From Dipteris shenzhenensis (lineage: Eukaryota; Polypodiophyta; Polypodiopsida; Gleicheniales), in the NCBI GenBank assembly GCA_047967505.1, contig CM106540.1: a stretch of 64,000 nt of DNA. The stretch is one strand, 5' to 3'. The position numbers were made by a program, and so were the translations under genes. The notes below the pieces were generated by a model that worked only from the letters and a program-made list of their open reading frames with translations, ran no database searches and was not told the origin of the DNA. Of the stretch, positions 23,861-36,309 are shown piece by piece; position 1 is the first letter of the stretch; every line of letters starts with the position of its first letter.

Positions 23861-26170
23861 GTCATTCACTCCTGGTTTTAACAGCTACCTGTTTGGTAAT
23901 AAGCGCAAGAAGCACTACTTCGGGTTGTGTCAAAATTTGTGGGTGCTGAGAATGGGGGCTTGCTTGACCATGAATGCTCCCTGAGCTTGCGCTAGTTTGT
24001 GGGACTTTGGTTTTTTCTTGCTTTCAGTCAAACTGCAGCATGTTCAGATAATATTGGTGTTTACATTTCATTTTTAGCTGCATCCCAGGATCTTGTTTAA
24101 TCCACCGTAGGACGAGGCATCAACACAATCATCTACGGTGCTCCTGAAAGGAAACTTATCTGTATCTGTGAGAACTCGCTTGTGGACTTTAAGAGATGAT
24201 ATGAGAGCTTTGGCAGTCTTTTGGCTAGAGAACTGCAAAAAGGACCACAACTTATGTCCTTTTATGTAGTGTGTAAAGTTTTGTGGATATTGTGTTCTTT
24301 ATTCTGAACAAGTTTACGTATCCATTTCCATGTCTTGTTATATGTACCTTTATTCTGTTCCCTATCTATCAGCCTTATTACATCAGTTCTTTAGCTCTCT
24401 CTTGGAGCTTCTATATATGCTACTCTCATGGCGATTCAAATGTGTGTAATCTATTTCAAAAGGAAATTTGGAGTTATACATAGGACAATGAGACAGAAAT
24501 AGAGGTGAGGCTGGCACTTTAAAGTCTTTCAAATGTGTGGAAAGTTTGAAAAATAAGGTTCACTCTACATCATAGGCATAAAGCATGATTACAGCTAGCA
24601 CCCAAGAGACAAAACTATCAAATAAAATTGCTACTGTGGCCTCTCAAGTCAGAGATGACAGTCCTGGTGCAATCTTTTGTGTAGCCTCAAGTCTAATAGC
24701 TGGTCCTCCTGTATCTTCCAGGAGTCAAGCATTTCATAACCGCACAGTGAATGCCTAAAGTCTAAGAGAAACCCCAGTTTCTCTTTTGAAGCAGGTTGTT
24801 TCTGCAGGTAGGACATCACAAGCAGAATGGATAATCTGACTGGAGGCCAAATGAAGGCTGAGGTGGAAGAAAGTCCCCCACATCCTCCTGCAAACAGTGC
24901 CCCCATTTGCAATGCTATTGGAATCCAGCATTATGCACCATCTAATTACTTTGTTCACAAATGCCTGATGAATGGGCAAGCCCATGCATATCATCTTTCA
25001 AGTGGCATTTGCATGACAAACAGACAGGATCTATATTGCTCCACTTGTCAATTTTGCATACAAGGAGAGATCCAAAAATGTATCGCCTTTCATGCAGCGC
25101 CCCCCCCCCCCCCCCCCCCCCCCCCCAAAACACACACACACACACGGAGCCAACAACTAGCCTATGAACGGTTGTTTTTTACCCCAATTCTCCACCACAT
25201 TGCATCCAGTTGCAGGGTAGAAATTCAAATGAGTATACTGCTCAACACCACCTCCGATCAGTACTCTTGAATCCCTCTCCACTCAAGTCAAAATTTCTTG
25301 GCCATTGACCATTGGCTGTTTGAATGAGCTAGTTAATTACTGGTCCCATATATCAATTTCGGATCGCGTCCTCTAAAGGAGATTCTCTGAGTAAGGATAT
25401 CGGTTCATTAGTCAGCATCAAGTTGGGGAGAAGATTAAAACCCATGATCTCAAATGAGAAGAGTAAGATCTCCATGTCGCTTTGTCCACAAAAGCTTTCA
25501 CAATCTCAGTCCAGTTGTTTTAAGTCTTACCAAGAAAGATGACAGCCTTAGCCTTAGTTTTACCAGTTGCGATTCACCAGTCTCCTTCAGGGGAATAATT
25601 CCTTGCCAGGAATCAAAGGTGTTTTCTGCAGCTCTGAGTAGCAGAGAGAAACAAACCGTTGCTGTTGTAAACAGTTTCTCTAATATTAAAATCTATGGTT
25701 CTAGTGTGTTGATTTGGGAGCAATCCCTAGATACATTATGTTGATTTGGGAGCAATCTTGTTATACATTGGACGCTGTCTTTGATGGTGACATCCACATC
25801 CGTGGCTAATTTGAGATATCTGAACATTTGTGCATGTGGCAATTACCTGATCCTGAAGTTGCCCATCCTCCCTCATTTCTCTCAAAGATGGGCTCATCAG
25901 AGTTTGTGATGTTGTGAAGCCAGAAACCTGGGAAACTTGTTGACACATGGCAACATAGTTGTCAGCCTTCTGTTCCTCTTCAATAAAGAAAAGGTTAAGT
26001 CTGTGTGCCTGTTTTGAGCTATCGACTTATGTTAGCATCAATCCCTCCACCCTGCTCTCCCATCGTGCATGTTTAATAACCATCCATAGTAATTGACTTG
26101 CCAGTGTAAAGCTTAATGGGGCCAAAGGGCATCTGCACTAAGAAAGTGTAAAGCTTGTTTGAACAATCAC
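23861..26170. other. Intronic sequence, no gene recognised
   Basis: No domain is visible in the short frames here. A run of about 27 C at 25,100-25,126, followed by AAAA and (CA)n to 25,145, is the third C-run/A-run junction in the window. Predicted proline or glycine strings over it are translations of the homopolymer. Confidence 0.6.
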
Positions 26171-26253
26171 CCACCTGTGAGCCCCCAAATGAGGACAAAG
26201 GGCTTGACACCTTTATGTATATGGGTGTAGATGCTGTCACATTGGCACCTGTA

Positions 26254-26460
26254 GGGGGATGGAATGAGGCTGCCATGTGGGCAGCAAGCTGGCTGCCCCA
26301 TGGGCAGCATACATCAGTAATCCTTCTCAGGTTTATTTCATGCAGGCCACCCTGGTCAGCGATTAGGGGGATGGAATGAGGCTGCCATGTGGGCACCATA
26401 CATCAGTAATCCTTCTCAGGTTTATTTCATGCAGGCCACCCTGGTCAGTGATTAGGGTAG
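26254..26460. repeat. Tandem duplication, about 100-bp unit
   Basis: The stretch GGGGGATGGAATGAGGCTGC through GCAGGCCACCCTGGTCAG occurs twice in succession. The second copy lacks a 24-bp GGCAGCAAGCTGGC...-type internal piece that is itself a small duplication in the first copy. Confidence 0.8.
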
Positions 26461-27274
26461 ACAGTAAGGCCTGGTTTAGGACTGACGTAAGGGCTGGTAT
26501 TAGCCCAGCCATGAGCTCAAACAGTGGGTCTTGAGAGGAAAGCCAGTTGACTTTCTGTTAGGGTCTGTCCACAAACCTGGTTGGCAGTCCCGCAGACTTG
26601 AGTCGGCAGTCTGTGATTGGGTCAGGAAGAAGGGCCAGTCAGCCTTGGTCTGGTTGGCTGGCAGACTGGCAGGTAGGCCAGTCTGTGGATCTGGTCAGCC
26701 AGATCTAGGGTTCTCCAGCCCTATTAAAGCCCCCCCGTTGGGGCTTTTCTCGGTTCAGCCCGCAGCAAGACTGGGCATCGAGAGTGCACACCTACAGTGT
26801 GTAGGTGAGCATCTGGGATGCATGTGCTGGACCAGTAAGAAGCTCACACTGAAGCCTACTGAAGGTACGCAGCAGATAGGAGTAGTTTAAATTTGGTGCC
26901 TTATCTCACTGATTATATGCTGAAGGTGTTGGTATAATTGTTGGCAGGCCTTGTACTTGAACTTCTACATCTGTTTATATATTCTTTTGGCTCTACATCT
27001 GTCATGGGCACCCACGACAGCAGGTACAGCGGGAATGGCAGGTCAGCAAGCAGTATTGACTACAGAGCGGTATAGGCTGACGTCAGTCTGTACGGTGGCT
27101 TATGTCAGATGCAGGCAGCAGAAGAGCAGAACAGGTTGGTAGAAGCAGGCAGCAGCCATCGGGGGCTGCACATGACTGTATGGCACGCAGGCCAACAGCA
27201 ACAACAGCAGCAGCACTGGACTGCCATGTGGCAGATTGGGGCAGTCTGGAACAGGGTTGGTCAGTGTGTGTGAG

Positions 27275-27795
27275 TGACACGTTCCAGCACTCCTGAAACC
27301 CCTGATCTGCAAAACAACCACACACCACGTCAGATTTGAGCAGGCTGCTCACCACCCAACCATGACATCTACGAGACGTGATCCCGAATCAGGAGATGTC
27401 CCCTCCGAGCCATGAGCTGAGCTACTGGCACGAACTCCAATTAGATCCAAACCAGCCTGGTGTCCCATACCACCAGGTGGCGCTATGAAGCCCTGGATCT
27501 GCCACTGGGCCTTGGGCTACGCTAAGATGCAGGCGCGCGTCCGCGACTCAATCCAGGAACAGACCTGGTACCTGGGAACGAAACTTGCTCCCAACTGCAC
27601 ACTGAGAACTGAACCCCCTGGGCCTCTTTTATAGACTTGGGCCTTGGCGCCAAAAATAGCGAAGACCTATAAATAGTTCGTATCCTTGCCACTCAACCCG
27701 AGAATCAAGCTTGCCTAGCTCTAAGCCTCCCCAGGCTAACCTGAGCTAGTCCTGTGTACCTAGTACACGTCAGATACCAATCCGTGCACATGACA
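27275..27795 (-). repeat. E1 3' LTR (left copy)
   Basis: The LTR is 521 bp with TG...CA ends. It is the downstream LTR in element orientation. It matches 33,266-33,781 with scattered substitutions and two short indels around 27,690-27,710. Confidence 0.92.
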
Positions 27796-27831
27796 TACTC
27801 CCCCTCCTCTAAGAACTTACTCTTGAGTTCG

Positions 27832-30800
27832 CTAAGAAACCAGGAAATGTTCTCTGGAGGTTGCATCCTCCTCAACACGATCCTTCCACTTAATCTTGTA
27901 TTCTGTGATAGTACGATTACGAATCTGTCTTTCACTAAATTCAAGAATACACTCAGGTTTGTGAGGAATAAAAGTCAAATCTGTAACTTCTATTATCTCA
28001 TGAGGAGAAACAAGTTGATCATCCGCACCCAAAACTTCTTTCAGTCTACTGACATGAAAGACTGGATGGACCTTAACATCGGGGGGCAATTCTAGTCGAT
28101 ATGCAACTGGTCCAATTCTTTTAATGACCTTGAATGGGCCACAGTATCTGGGGGATAATTTCGGAACCAAACCAGTACTTAGGCTCTTGGATTCCTTAGG
28201 AATTCGTAAATATACCATCGTTCCTTCAGAGAACTCTCTAGGTGAACGATGTCTATTAGCATAAAATCTGTCCCGATCTTGTGTACTTCTAATATACTTC
28301 TTGGCAAACTGCAACATTTCCTGCATGTCTAGCAAGAAGTTCTTAGCAGCATCATTTTGAATCCCTTTTAATCCAACCATAACTGGTGACTTAGGTTGAA
28401 ACCCGTACATAAGCATAAAAGGACTGTAACCAGTACTAGAATGCTTTGCACTGTTGTAAGCAAATTCAATCATAGGTAGATAATCTTCCCATGAAGACTG
28501 TCTCTTAGATACATATGCCCGAAGCATGTCTTCAACCAACTGGTTGACCTTCTCTGTACTGCCATCAGATTGTGCATGATCCGAGGAACTCATACTTAGA
28601 GTAGTTTCTAACTTCTCAAATACAAGTGTCCAAAAGGTACTTATCCCTGTCACTGACTATGTCAGATGGTAAACCATACAGCTTAAACAAGTGGTCCACA
28701 AACTCGTGAGCTAGCTGAACAGCTGAAATAGTTGTTCTAGTAGGTAAGAATCTAGCCATTTTTGTCAAACGGTCGACTATGACCCAAATGGAGTCATGAC
28801 CCTTGCGCGTTCGAGGCAAACCAGTAATAAAATCCATGGAAATACTTTCCCATTTATTACCTGGAATCTGTAATGGCTGTAATAAGCCCGCGCTTCTAAG
28901 GCGTTCGGCCTTAGTAACCTGACAAGCTCGGCAACCTACCACATAGTTCTCTATAAATGCACGCATCTTAGGCCAATGAAAGGTATGCTTCACAAGAGAC
29001 AGAGTCCTATGTATACCTGGATGTCCAGCACTAGGAGCATCATGACACTCCTAGAGAATCTTGGATTTAAGGTCCAAAACATCTGGCACACAAATCTTTT
29101 CATCCCGGAACAGCAAGCCGTTCCTAATCATCCACTGACCTCCCGCCGCCTGTACCGTAGGTGGCACAATCCCTGAGTCCTGGTCAACCATGGAGCTCCC
29201 ATCCTGGACTCTTTGCCAATAAGAAGTGAAATGACGATCAGTTGCGTATAGCCCTCTCAAGGATTGAAATAGGTCTGAGGATATTTCCATAAATGACAAA
29301 GCATTTACAAACTTAACTCGACTTAAGGCATCCGCTACACTATTCAGGGAACCCTTACGATAACGTATTTCGAAATCAAAATCCTGCATTAATTCTGCCC
29401 ATCTAGCTTTCCTTCCCCTCAATTCTGATCCATCACACACATACTTAATTGACTGATGATCAGTCAATACAAGGAACTTTGAACCATACAAGTAGTGTCT
29501 CCAAACCTTAAGAGCATACACTACAGCATAAAGTTCCTTCTCGAGTGTGGGCCAACGATATTGAGTGTCGTCTAGCTTCTTACTCTCGAAAGCTACAGGT
29601 CTGCCCTCTTGGAATAGAGCTGCCCCAATCGCATAGTCACTCGCATCGGCCTCTAAAACATAAGGCCGGGTAGGATCGGGTAATGCAAGAACGGCGGGTG
29701 CTTCCTTGATAGAAAACTTCAAGGATTCAAAAGCCTTGTTCATTGTATCATTCCAAGAGATTGGCTGGGTGGACCTGCGTCCACGACCTTTCAACACGTT
29801 TGTCAAGGGTGCCGTGATATGTGAATAATCACGCACAGATTTTCGAAGAAATACCGTAAATCCTAGGAAAGAACAAAGTTGTTTCACAATCTGAGGGATA
29901 GGCCATTCTAAAACCTTCTAGATACGATCTAGATCAATGCTAATACCTTCAGAAGAAATCTTGTGTTCTAAGTAAATGATCTCCTTCATAAAAAAGTCAC
30001 ATTTACTCATCTTGGCATAGAGCTTATGCTGTCTTAGAACAACTAAGACAACCCGGAGGTGTCCTATGTGATCTTCAAGCGTTCGACTATGTACCAAGAT
30101 GTCATCTAAGAACACTACAACAAATTTGCCCAGAAAATCCCTGAACAAATCGTTCATCATCTGCTGAAAAGTAGCAGGAGCATTGGTCAAACCAAAAGGT
30201 AATACGAGGAACTCGTAATGACCATACCTAGTCCAGAATGCGGTCCTATCTATGTGTTTAGCATAGATGGATTTGGTGATAACCCGTACGCAAATCAATC
30301 TTAGTGAAATACTTCGCTCCAGCCAAACGGTCTATCAAATCATCAGAACGAGGGAGAGGGTATCGATTCTTAATTGTCACTTTATTTAATCGTTTATAAT
30401 CTATACACATTCTCCAGGAAGAATCTTTCTTCTTTCTTAGGAGGACAGGTGCACCCCACGGTGATTTACTTGGGCGTATATAGCCCATATTCAGGTAATC
30501 CTGAAGCTGTAAAGCTAACTCATCCTCCTCTACCTGACTCATCCTATAAGGTGGTACACTGATAGGTTGAGCCCCTGGGACTAAGTCTATGCGATGATCT
30601 ACTGCCCGTTCTGGTGGTAAACCTACCGGCAGTTGAGCTTGGAATACATCCTTAAAACTATCTAACAACATTCTCAATTCACGGTGTTCAAACACACTTA
30701 AATCATTTTTGTTTATTACAGAAACAATAAATGAAGAAAGCGGAATCAAAACACACTGATAGACATCATAATGAGAATTGTTTAATATATTTCGAAGCTG

Positions 30801-32360
30801 CATTGCAGATACAATAGGCCCCTGAGAAGAGGGAATTTTATCACACTGAATACAAAATGTGGTGTCCCTATCTACAAAAGAAAGCGTATGCTCCGTCCAT
30901 CCAATCTGAATATTGTGGGTTTTAAACCACTCTATCCCGATCAACAAGTCTACATGCTCTAGATGCATAACATAACATGTAAGAGCTCCCGTGTAGGCCT
31001 GAATCTGGATAGGAAGCGCTTCAACCTTGCGATCCCAAAACTGCTTCTCGGCTGGAAGCTGCACCTCGTAGGTGTGGTCGCTAGGTACTGTGGACAGCCC
31101 CATTTTCTGCACAAATTTGTAATTAACAAAATTGTGAGAGCTGCTCGGATCAAAGAGAATGTGAACCTGTTGGTCCATAACTTCTCCATAAACTCGGAAA
31201 AGATCATGGGAACCAAACAACGAAGTATTGAAAGTACAATTACAAGAGAGTGGGCAGGTAATGACATTTACTGAAATACCTGTCATCGCGACTTGGTTCG
31301 CTCCCTTGGCTGCGGTACGTGGACCCGCCTGGAGCTTCGGTCCAAGCACCAACTTTTGGTTCTTGCGCTTTGGACACTCATTCTTTGTGTGGCCCCGCTC
31401 CTCACAATAGAAGCATCGTCCTTCTTTCTTGAGCCTCAAGGTGCGAAGGAAACGGGCTTTACCATTCTTAGCCTGAGTTAAATTTTTCTTGGAGGCGTTG
31501 TCCGTAGACTTCGTCTCCCCAGTACCAGTCGTATGCTGAAAGAACTTGCGTTTGTTCTTTCCACTCGTGTCAGAAACTGGGGTTGCTTTGGCACCGGCCA
31601 TGGTATCATCGTATATGCGCGCATAAGTCATGGCCTCTTGCAACGTTGTGCATTTGTTGTTCTTTATCTGCAACTTGTAGGAATCTGGCAAACCATCCAC
31701 GAAGAAACCTAACAAGGTCACTGGATCCATCTTAGTGGCCCTGGTTTGCAGATCCCGAAATCTTTGAAGATAAACTTCAAAGGTCAAGTTTAATTTTGAC
31801 ATATCGAGGGCTTTGAGCTTGCCAACGATATCGTAATCATCCTCCTTCTTTAGGAACTCCTTCCTGAAGACCCCTTCAAAATCTGTCCATGTATCGGGCT
31901 TAGGCCGGAGTTCCTTCCACCATAGCAATGCTTTACCTGACATGAACCCCGCTGCGAGCTGGATCTTTTTCTCATCTGGGTATGGGTGGAATTGAAAGTG
32001 TACCTGCCACTTGTGTAACCAAGTGTCAACTACCTCCTTCGTTCTAGACTTTTGATCGCTCGGAAAAGGGTCTGGAGTTATATTCGGGCCTAGCACTGAA
32101 GCCATGGCATCCACATGCGTGAGTGCCTGTACAGTGCTAGCCAGAAGGGTGAGAGTTGCTTGAATCCCCTGGAGTTGCTGTGTCAACCCCGTTTGATTTG
32201 CATTGACCTGCTCGAATTTTCCATCTAGAGCAGTCGTAAACTCACTGAAGGCCTTTTTTGTTATCAGGTCATCATAGAGACCCTGATCCTCCTCTCCCAC
32301 AGGAGTGTAATCCAAATCCTGCTCTCCCATGGTGAACTTGGGATTTGCAGAATCAGACAT
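27832..32360 (-). pseudogene. E1 gag-pol polyprotein, broken
   Basis: The frame starts at an ATG at 32,360 ([14 protein letters not shown]). It holds a capsid with [12 protein letters not shown] near 31,910, a zinc knuckle [14 protein letters not shown] near 31,374-31,415, and a protease site read as [10 protein letters not shown] near 31,135-31,160, where the usual form is D-S/T/P-G. It continues with reverse transcriptase and a FLDDIL centre near 30,101-30,118, RNase H (ADASDYAIGAALF), integrase (HHCC zinc region, MDFITGLP, VSDRDK, EKVNQ) and a short chromodomain-like end (PECILEFSERQIRNRTITEYKIKWK). It is inactivated by a frameshift near 30,270, amber stops at about 29,918 and 29,051, and a frameshift near 28,640. 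The three integrase acidic residues are still present. Confidence 0.9.
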
Positions 32361-32569
32361 AACTGAAATCTGATTTGAACAGAAACTGAGAGAAATAACT
32401 GATTGAATCGAAGCGCAAAGGAGAATGAAGCAGAGGAAAACCGTCCCAAGAGATGCTGACGGAAAGGGACGCTGAAAAACTGGCGAACCGGAAGCCCACG
32501 AATCCCCAAATTTCGCTGAACCCGCTACCGGATGCACGTGCGAAATCCTGCGGTGAACGAGCTGCTGAC

Positions 32570-32760
32570 GTGGCTGTACGGTCTGCTGACGCAGGTTGTA
32601 CGGTTGCTGACGGAGGCCGTACAGCTGCTGATGTGGCTGTACGGCGTCCGTACAGTTTGCAGGTGCAGGTGCGATGCAGGAGCAGCTGACGTAGGGCTGG
32701 CGCAGCTGTACGGGGCTGATGCAGGGCTGGCGCAAGCTGGTGACGCAGATCCGTACGGAT
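32570..32760. repeat. GTAC-rich leader of E1
   Basis: Seven GTAC cores (mostly in TGTACGG or CCGTACAG contexts) lie within about 190 bp between the E1 primer site and the gag start codon, mixed with GCTGACGCAG-like repeats. Confidence 0.65.
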
Positions 32761-33249
32761 GGCTGGCGCAGGTGCGAACAGGCTGAGGCTGATGCAGGGC
32801 AGCAGGCAGGCACGCAACTCGATGCAGCTTCTAGGCTCTTTGCGAGGCTGTGGGTGGGCTGGTACCCTGCCCCATCTATATAGGGAGCAGGGCAGCCTTA
32901 TTAGGAAGCCTTGCTTCCAAAAAAGGCCAACCTCCCCCAGCTTTGGAGGGGGTGCTTTTTTCGAAAAAAGCACCCTCCACGCAGGTTGATCGCAGCCTGT
33001 CCGCTGCCCTTTTCGCCTCTCTTTCCTTCTTCTCTGCTCTCTCTCCTGCTTCCTACAACCTTCTCTCACAGGCTCCTTCAGGAATCTCGAAATCTCTCCC
33101 TCCTTTCTTCTTCCTTTTCCTAACATCTGTCCACCCCTGCTAACCCAGGAACCCAGCAGATAACGCAGCAACAGATTTCGAATTTTAGGGCATACCTGGA
33201 GGAAAAATTCGTCAAAAGTTCTCGCATCAGAAGTTCCTACCTCAGGATT

Positions 33250-33263
33250 TGGCTCTGATACCA
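33250..33263 (-). promoter_or_regulatory. E1 primer-binding site, tRNA-iMet type
   Basis: The minus strand reads TGGTATCAGAGCCA starting two bases inside the 5' LTR boundary. This fixes the element's orientation. Confidence 0.88.
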
Positions 33264-33265
33264 AC

Positions 33266-33781
33266 TGACACGTCCCAGCACTCCTGAAACCCCTGATCTG
33301 CAAAACAACCACACACCACGTCAGATCTGAGCAGGCTGCTCACCACCCAACCATGACATCTACGAGACGTGATCCCGAATCAGGAGATGTCCCCTCCGAG
33401 CCACGAGCTGAGCTACTGGCACGAACTCCCAATCAGATCCAAACCAGCCTGGTGTCCCATACCACCAGGTGGCGCTATGAAGCCCTGGATCTGCCACTGG
33501 GCCTTGGGCTACGCTAAGATGCAGGCGCGCGTCCGCGACTCAATCCAGGAACAGACCTGGCACCTGGGAACGAAACTTGCTCCCAACTGCACACTGAGAA
33601 CTGAACCCCTTGGGCCTCTTTTATAGACTTGGGCCCTGGCGCCAAAAATAGCGAAGACCTATAAATAGTTCATACCCTTGCCCCCGAGAATCAAGCCTGC
33701 CTAGCTCTAAGCCTCCCCAGGCTAACCTGAGCTAGTCCTGTATACCTAGTACACTTCAGATACCAATCCGTGCACATGACA
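33266..33781 (-). repeat. E1 5' LTR (right copy)
   Basis: The LTR is 516 bp with TG...CA ends, followed by the GTGAG target duplication. A TATA-like CTATAAA is visible near 33,660 on the plus strand and TATAAAAG at about 33,620 on the minus strand. Confidence 0.92.
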
Positions 33782-34169
33782 GTGAGTCATGTGACAGACT
33801 GGGTTAGTCTGTAGTTGGGCTAGTCAGCTGACATCAGTCCAGTCCTATGAAATGGAAGCAATTGCCAGCTGCAGCAGCTCCATTTGCAGGAGCAGCAGCA
33901 TTTCTAGAAGCAGTTAGAATAGCATTCGAGCTGAGATGCCTTCTGCACTCCTCGATACTCTCTGACACTCAGAGATGTACGGGTTTCCCTTTTTTGGATG
34001 TGTACTTTGTCTCATTGTCCCGTGAGGGCTTCTGCAGACGTTAATATATTTCTCTCTAAGTCAACATTCGAGGCTTCTGCCCTCAGTAGTTAGGATGGGC
34101 ACAGTTATAGAAAGTATCTTGGGCACCTTGCCCATTACATTTGCATTAGACCTAAAAAAAAATTCTTAG

Positions 34170-34830
34170 AGATAATGAGGAGCAACAGGGGTAGGGAGTG
34201 GAAGCAGGACGTCCAGGGTGTCTTTTACCTCAGGTAGCCTCTCCATGACTTCCCTCCATCCGTCAGTCTTTCTGGGAGATCCACAGGATGCTAGAGGTGG
34301 CCATAATTGGGTGGAATTCATCAAGGGTATATGAGCCTAATTCATACCACCCGAGTACATGGACCATTGTCATGTATTGTTCTTTGAACTGATACAAGGG
34401 GCCACAGAATCGTTCAACGACTATGCCAATTGCTTCATGATGCAAGTGGCTATTTAGTTACAGGTTTTAGACAAGGATCAGCTTCAGATGCAAGTGGCTA
34501 TTTAGTTACAGGTTTTAGACAAGGATCAGCTTAATAAGATCCTCATGGTCTCTAGTCTGACGTTCGATGATGTATCCACAGCTTCAAGCCAACAACGTAT
34601 GACAACGCTTATGAAAGGCATTTATTGCTTCTAGTGGGAAGGGTAAAGGCAAACTTGGCACCGGTAAGAAAAATAAGAAAGATTGTTTAGGGGATGGGAG
34701 CTCGTCAGATAAACGAGGTTAAGAAAAAAAGAAAATTCTATTTCTCTTATCAGAATATGCCCATCTTATGCGAGATTGCAAGAAGGGGGTGGAATAATAA
34801 AAGGAGTTGTCTTCCAAGAAGGAAGAGTTG
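34170..34830 (+). pseudogene. Ty1/copia gag remnant
   Basis: After frame changes the plus strand reads QVLDKDQLNKILMVSSLTF, then a KGKGKLGTGKKNKKD basic stretch, then a degenerate zinc knuckle (SEYAHLMRDCKKGVE). This is the expected order for the C-terminal half of a copia capsid. The first knuckle cysteine pair is lost and stops are present. It should belong to the element whose leader was invaded by E1. Confidence 0.6.
34440..34535. repeat. 48-bp tandem duplication
   Basis: ATGCAAGTGGCTATTTAGTT through GACAAGGATCAGCTT is present twice without visible differences, with a period of 48 bp, inside the copia gag remnant. The period is a multiple of three. Confidence 0.85.
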
Positions 34831-36305
34831 GGATCACAGTCAACCCTCTAGTGAAAGACAACATGTTGTTGGCAGTTACACCCAGTAGCCCAAAGATAGG
34901 TGTCATTGATCTAAGTAAATTGTATGCATCTCGGACATAGAACAGTGGTTGGAGGATCCAGAGCGTTTTGGTGAAGGACAATATATGTGGCTCAAATCTT
35001 GTTGAGAACAAGACTGTAGGAGATCAGCTTCTGATGGAATGTGAGAAAGTTGACCATGCTAGTGAATGCCGAGAAATTCAAAAGGAGCCTGTTCTGATGG
35101 GTACTTTAGGAAGGTACTTGATTTGCTTTTATGGCAAGAAAAGTGATGAACAATGTATGTTTTTCCTTTATGCATTAATGTTGAGTTCCAATGCATGCTT
35201 TGGTTACAATATTTGTTCAAGTGGAGGATGAAAGCCTTTTGGACAGACGGAGAGATTGTTCTCAAGGCAAAAGCATTTGGAGCTCTCTGCTTGTTTTTTA
35301 GAGCCATTAGTGTCATGGGGATGTTGATGGATGCAAGACACAGGGAGGATTCTAAAAGAAAGATCAAAGGCATGATGGTGGACAGGGGTGATGACCTGAT
35401 TAAACCTTGGTGGGCTTAGAATTCGAACCTGAATGGAGCTCCATGAGAGCATGGTTTCGTAGGCTGCTGGGAGTAGTTCTAGAGCTTTTGGAAGACTAGT
35501 TAGTGGAGCTCTATGTGGAGCAGCCACAAGGATCTCAGTATATAGGTTTTAAGGATGAAGGTTGCGGATGCGGCTAGATGATGATTGGGTTAAAACAGAC
35601 CCTAGATGCTTGGTACCTGGCAATATCTTGTGTGTTCCCAGTTTTTGAGGGGGACAATTAGATGGACCTGTTGGTGCCATGGTATCTTGAAGACTCTGAT
35701 ATGTTTGTCACATGTAGTGGAAAGTCCCCTTTAGGGAGCAATGCTCAATAAAAGAGGAGGAAGGGGCTCCTATGAGGATCACTTGGGGAGAAGGGGGAGT
35801 GAAGAGGGCACCAAGTGGTGGCAACCAGCCTGTGTAGGGTCCCTGGAAAGGGAGGATCAAGGTAAGGCTAGGCTCTGCTAGGGGGCCAAGCGCATGGGAT
35901 ATGGAACAGTAGGCAAGCTCATGAATGGGCAAGAAAGGCAGGCAGGGAGAGGTGAAAACAGTGGTGGAAAGGGTGTTTGCAGATGAGGACACAGGCCCTG
36001 AGCAGGCTTAGGATTAAGGGTGCGTAGACAGAACAAAAGGGTGGGAGTTGAAGGTCAGCTGGGGGAGGATTGTAGCACCCATGTGGAGCAATAGCCCATG
36101 TGCACACCAAAAATGTTCTGGAAGCTAGCAGCAGCAGCAGGCCGGGAGCTTAGGCATTGTGGGGTATCACTTTTACATGAAGAATCACTTGAAAAGCAAG
36201 GCAGAGTTGGCGGGGAGACTATGGGATAAGTAGTAAGATTCAATCAACTAGTGCAAATTCTTTAATTTGATGAAGTACTTGATCAGTGAACTCAATCAAA
36301 GTTGG
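34831..36305. other. Intronic sequence, no domain recognised
   Basis: Frames at 34,968-35,231 and 35,153-35,419 (plus) and at 35,708-35,992 (minus) show no family motif. A TTTTGAGGGGGACAATT purine tract at about 35,643-35,660 could be an old polypurine tract. The sequence may be the rest of the decayed copia element, but I cannot show it. Confidence 0.4.
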
Positions 36306-36309
36306 ATGT

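Larger units (their letters stand above)
27275..33781 (-). mobile_element. Ty3/gypsy chromovirus E1, complete but decayed
   Basis: This is a 6.5-kb element with both LTRs and a 5-bp target duplication, GTGAG, at 27,270-27,274 and 33,782-33,786. Transcription runs right to left: LTR, primer site at 33,263, a leader rich in GTAC, gag from 32,360, zinc knuckle, protease, reverse transcriptase, RNase H, integrase, chromodomain-like tail, LTR. The LTRs differ by roughly a dozen substitutions plus short indels over about 520 bp (about 97% identity by eye), so it is older than the inner gypsy at 42,506. It sits inside the decayed copia element at 26,175-34,830. Confidence 0.92.
26175..34830 (+). mobile_element. 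Decayed Ty1/copia element split by gypsy E1
   Basis: If E1 (27,275-33,781) and one copy of its target duplication are set aside, the flanks form one plus-strand unit. It has an LTR-like region from about 26,175 (starting near TGTGAGCCCCCAAATGAGGA, with a TATTAAAG near 26,725), a CAG-rich leader (26,950-27,270 and 33,787-34,160) and a copia gag remnant (34,170-34,830). The 20-bp start motif recurs at 37,826, suggesting a second copy of a related LTR. Boundaries, primer site and target duplication are not clear. The assignment rests mainly on the gag remnant and on the order of the parts. Confidence 0.4.

Noticed and set aside
24827-25270. Frame of 147 codons with a proline run in intron 1
   Set aside because: The proline run is the poly-C tract and the rest has no motif or splice support.
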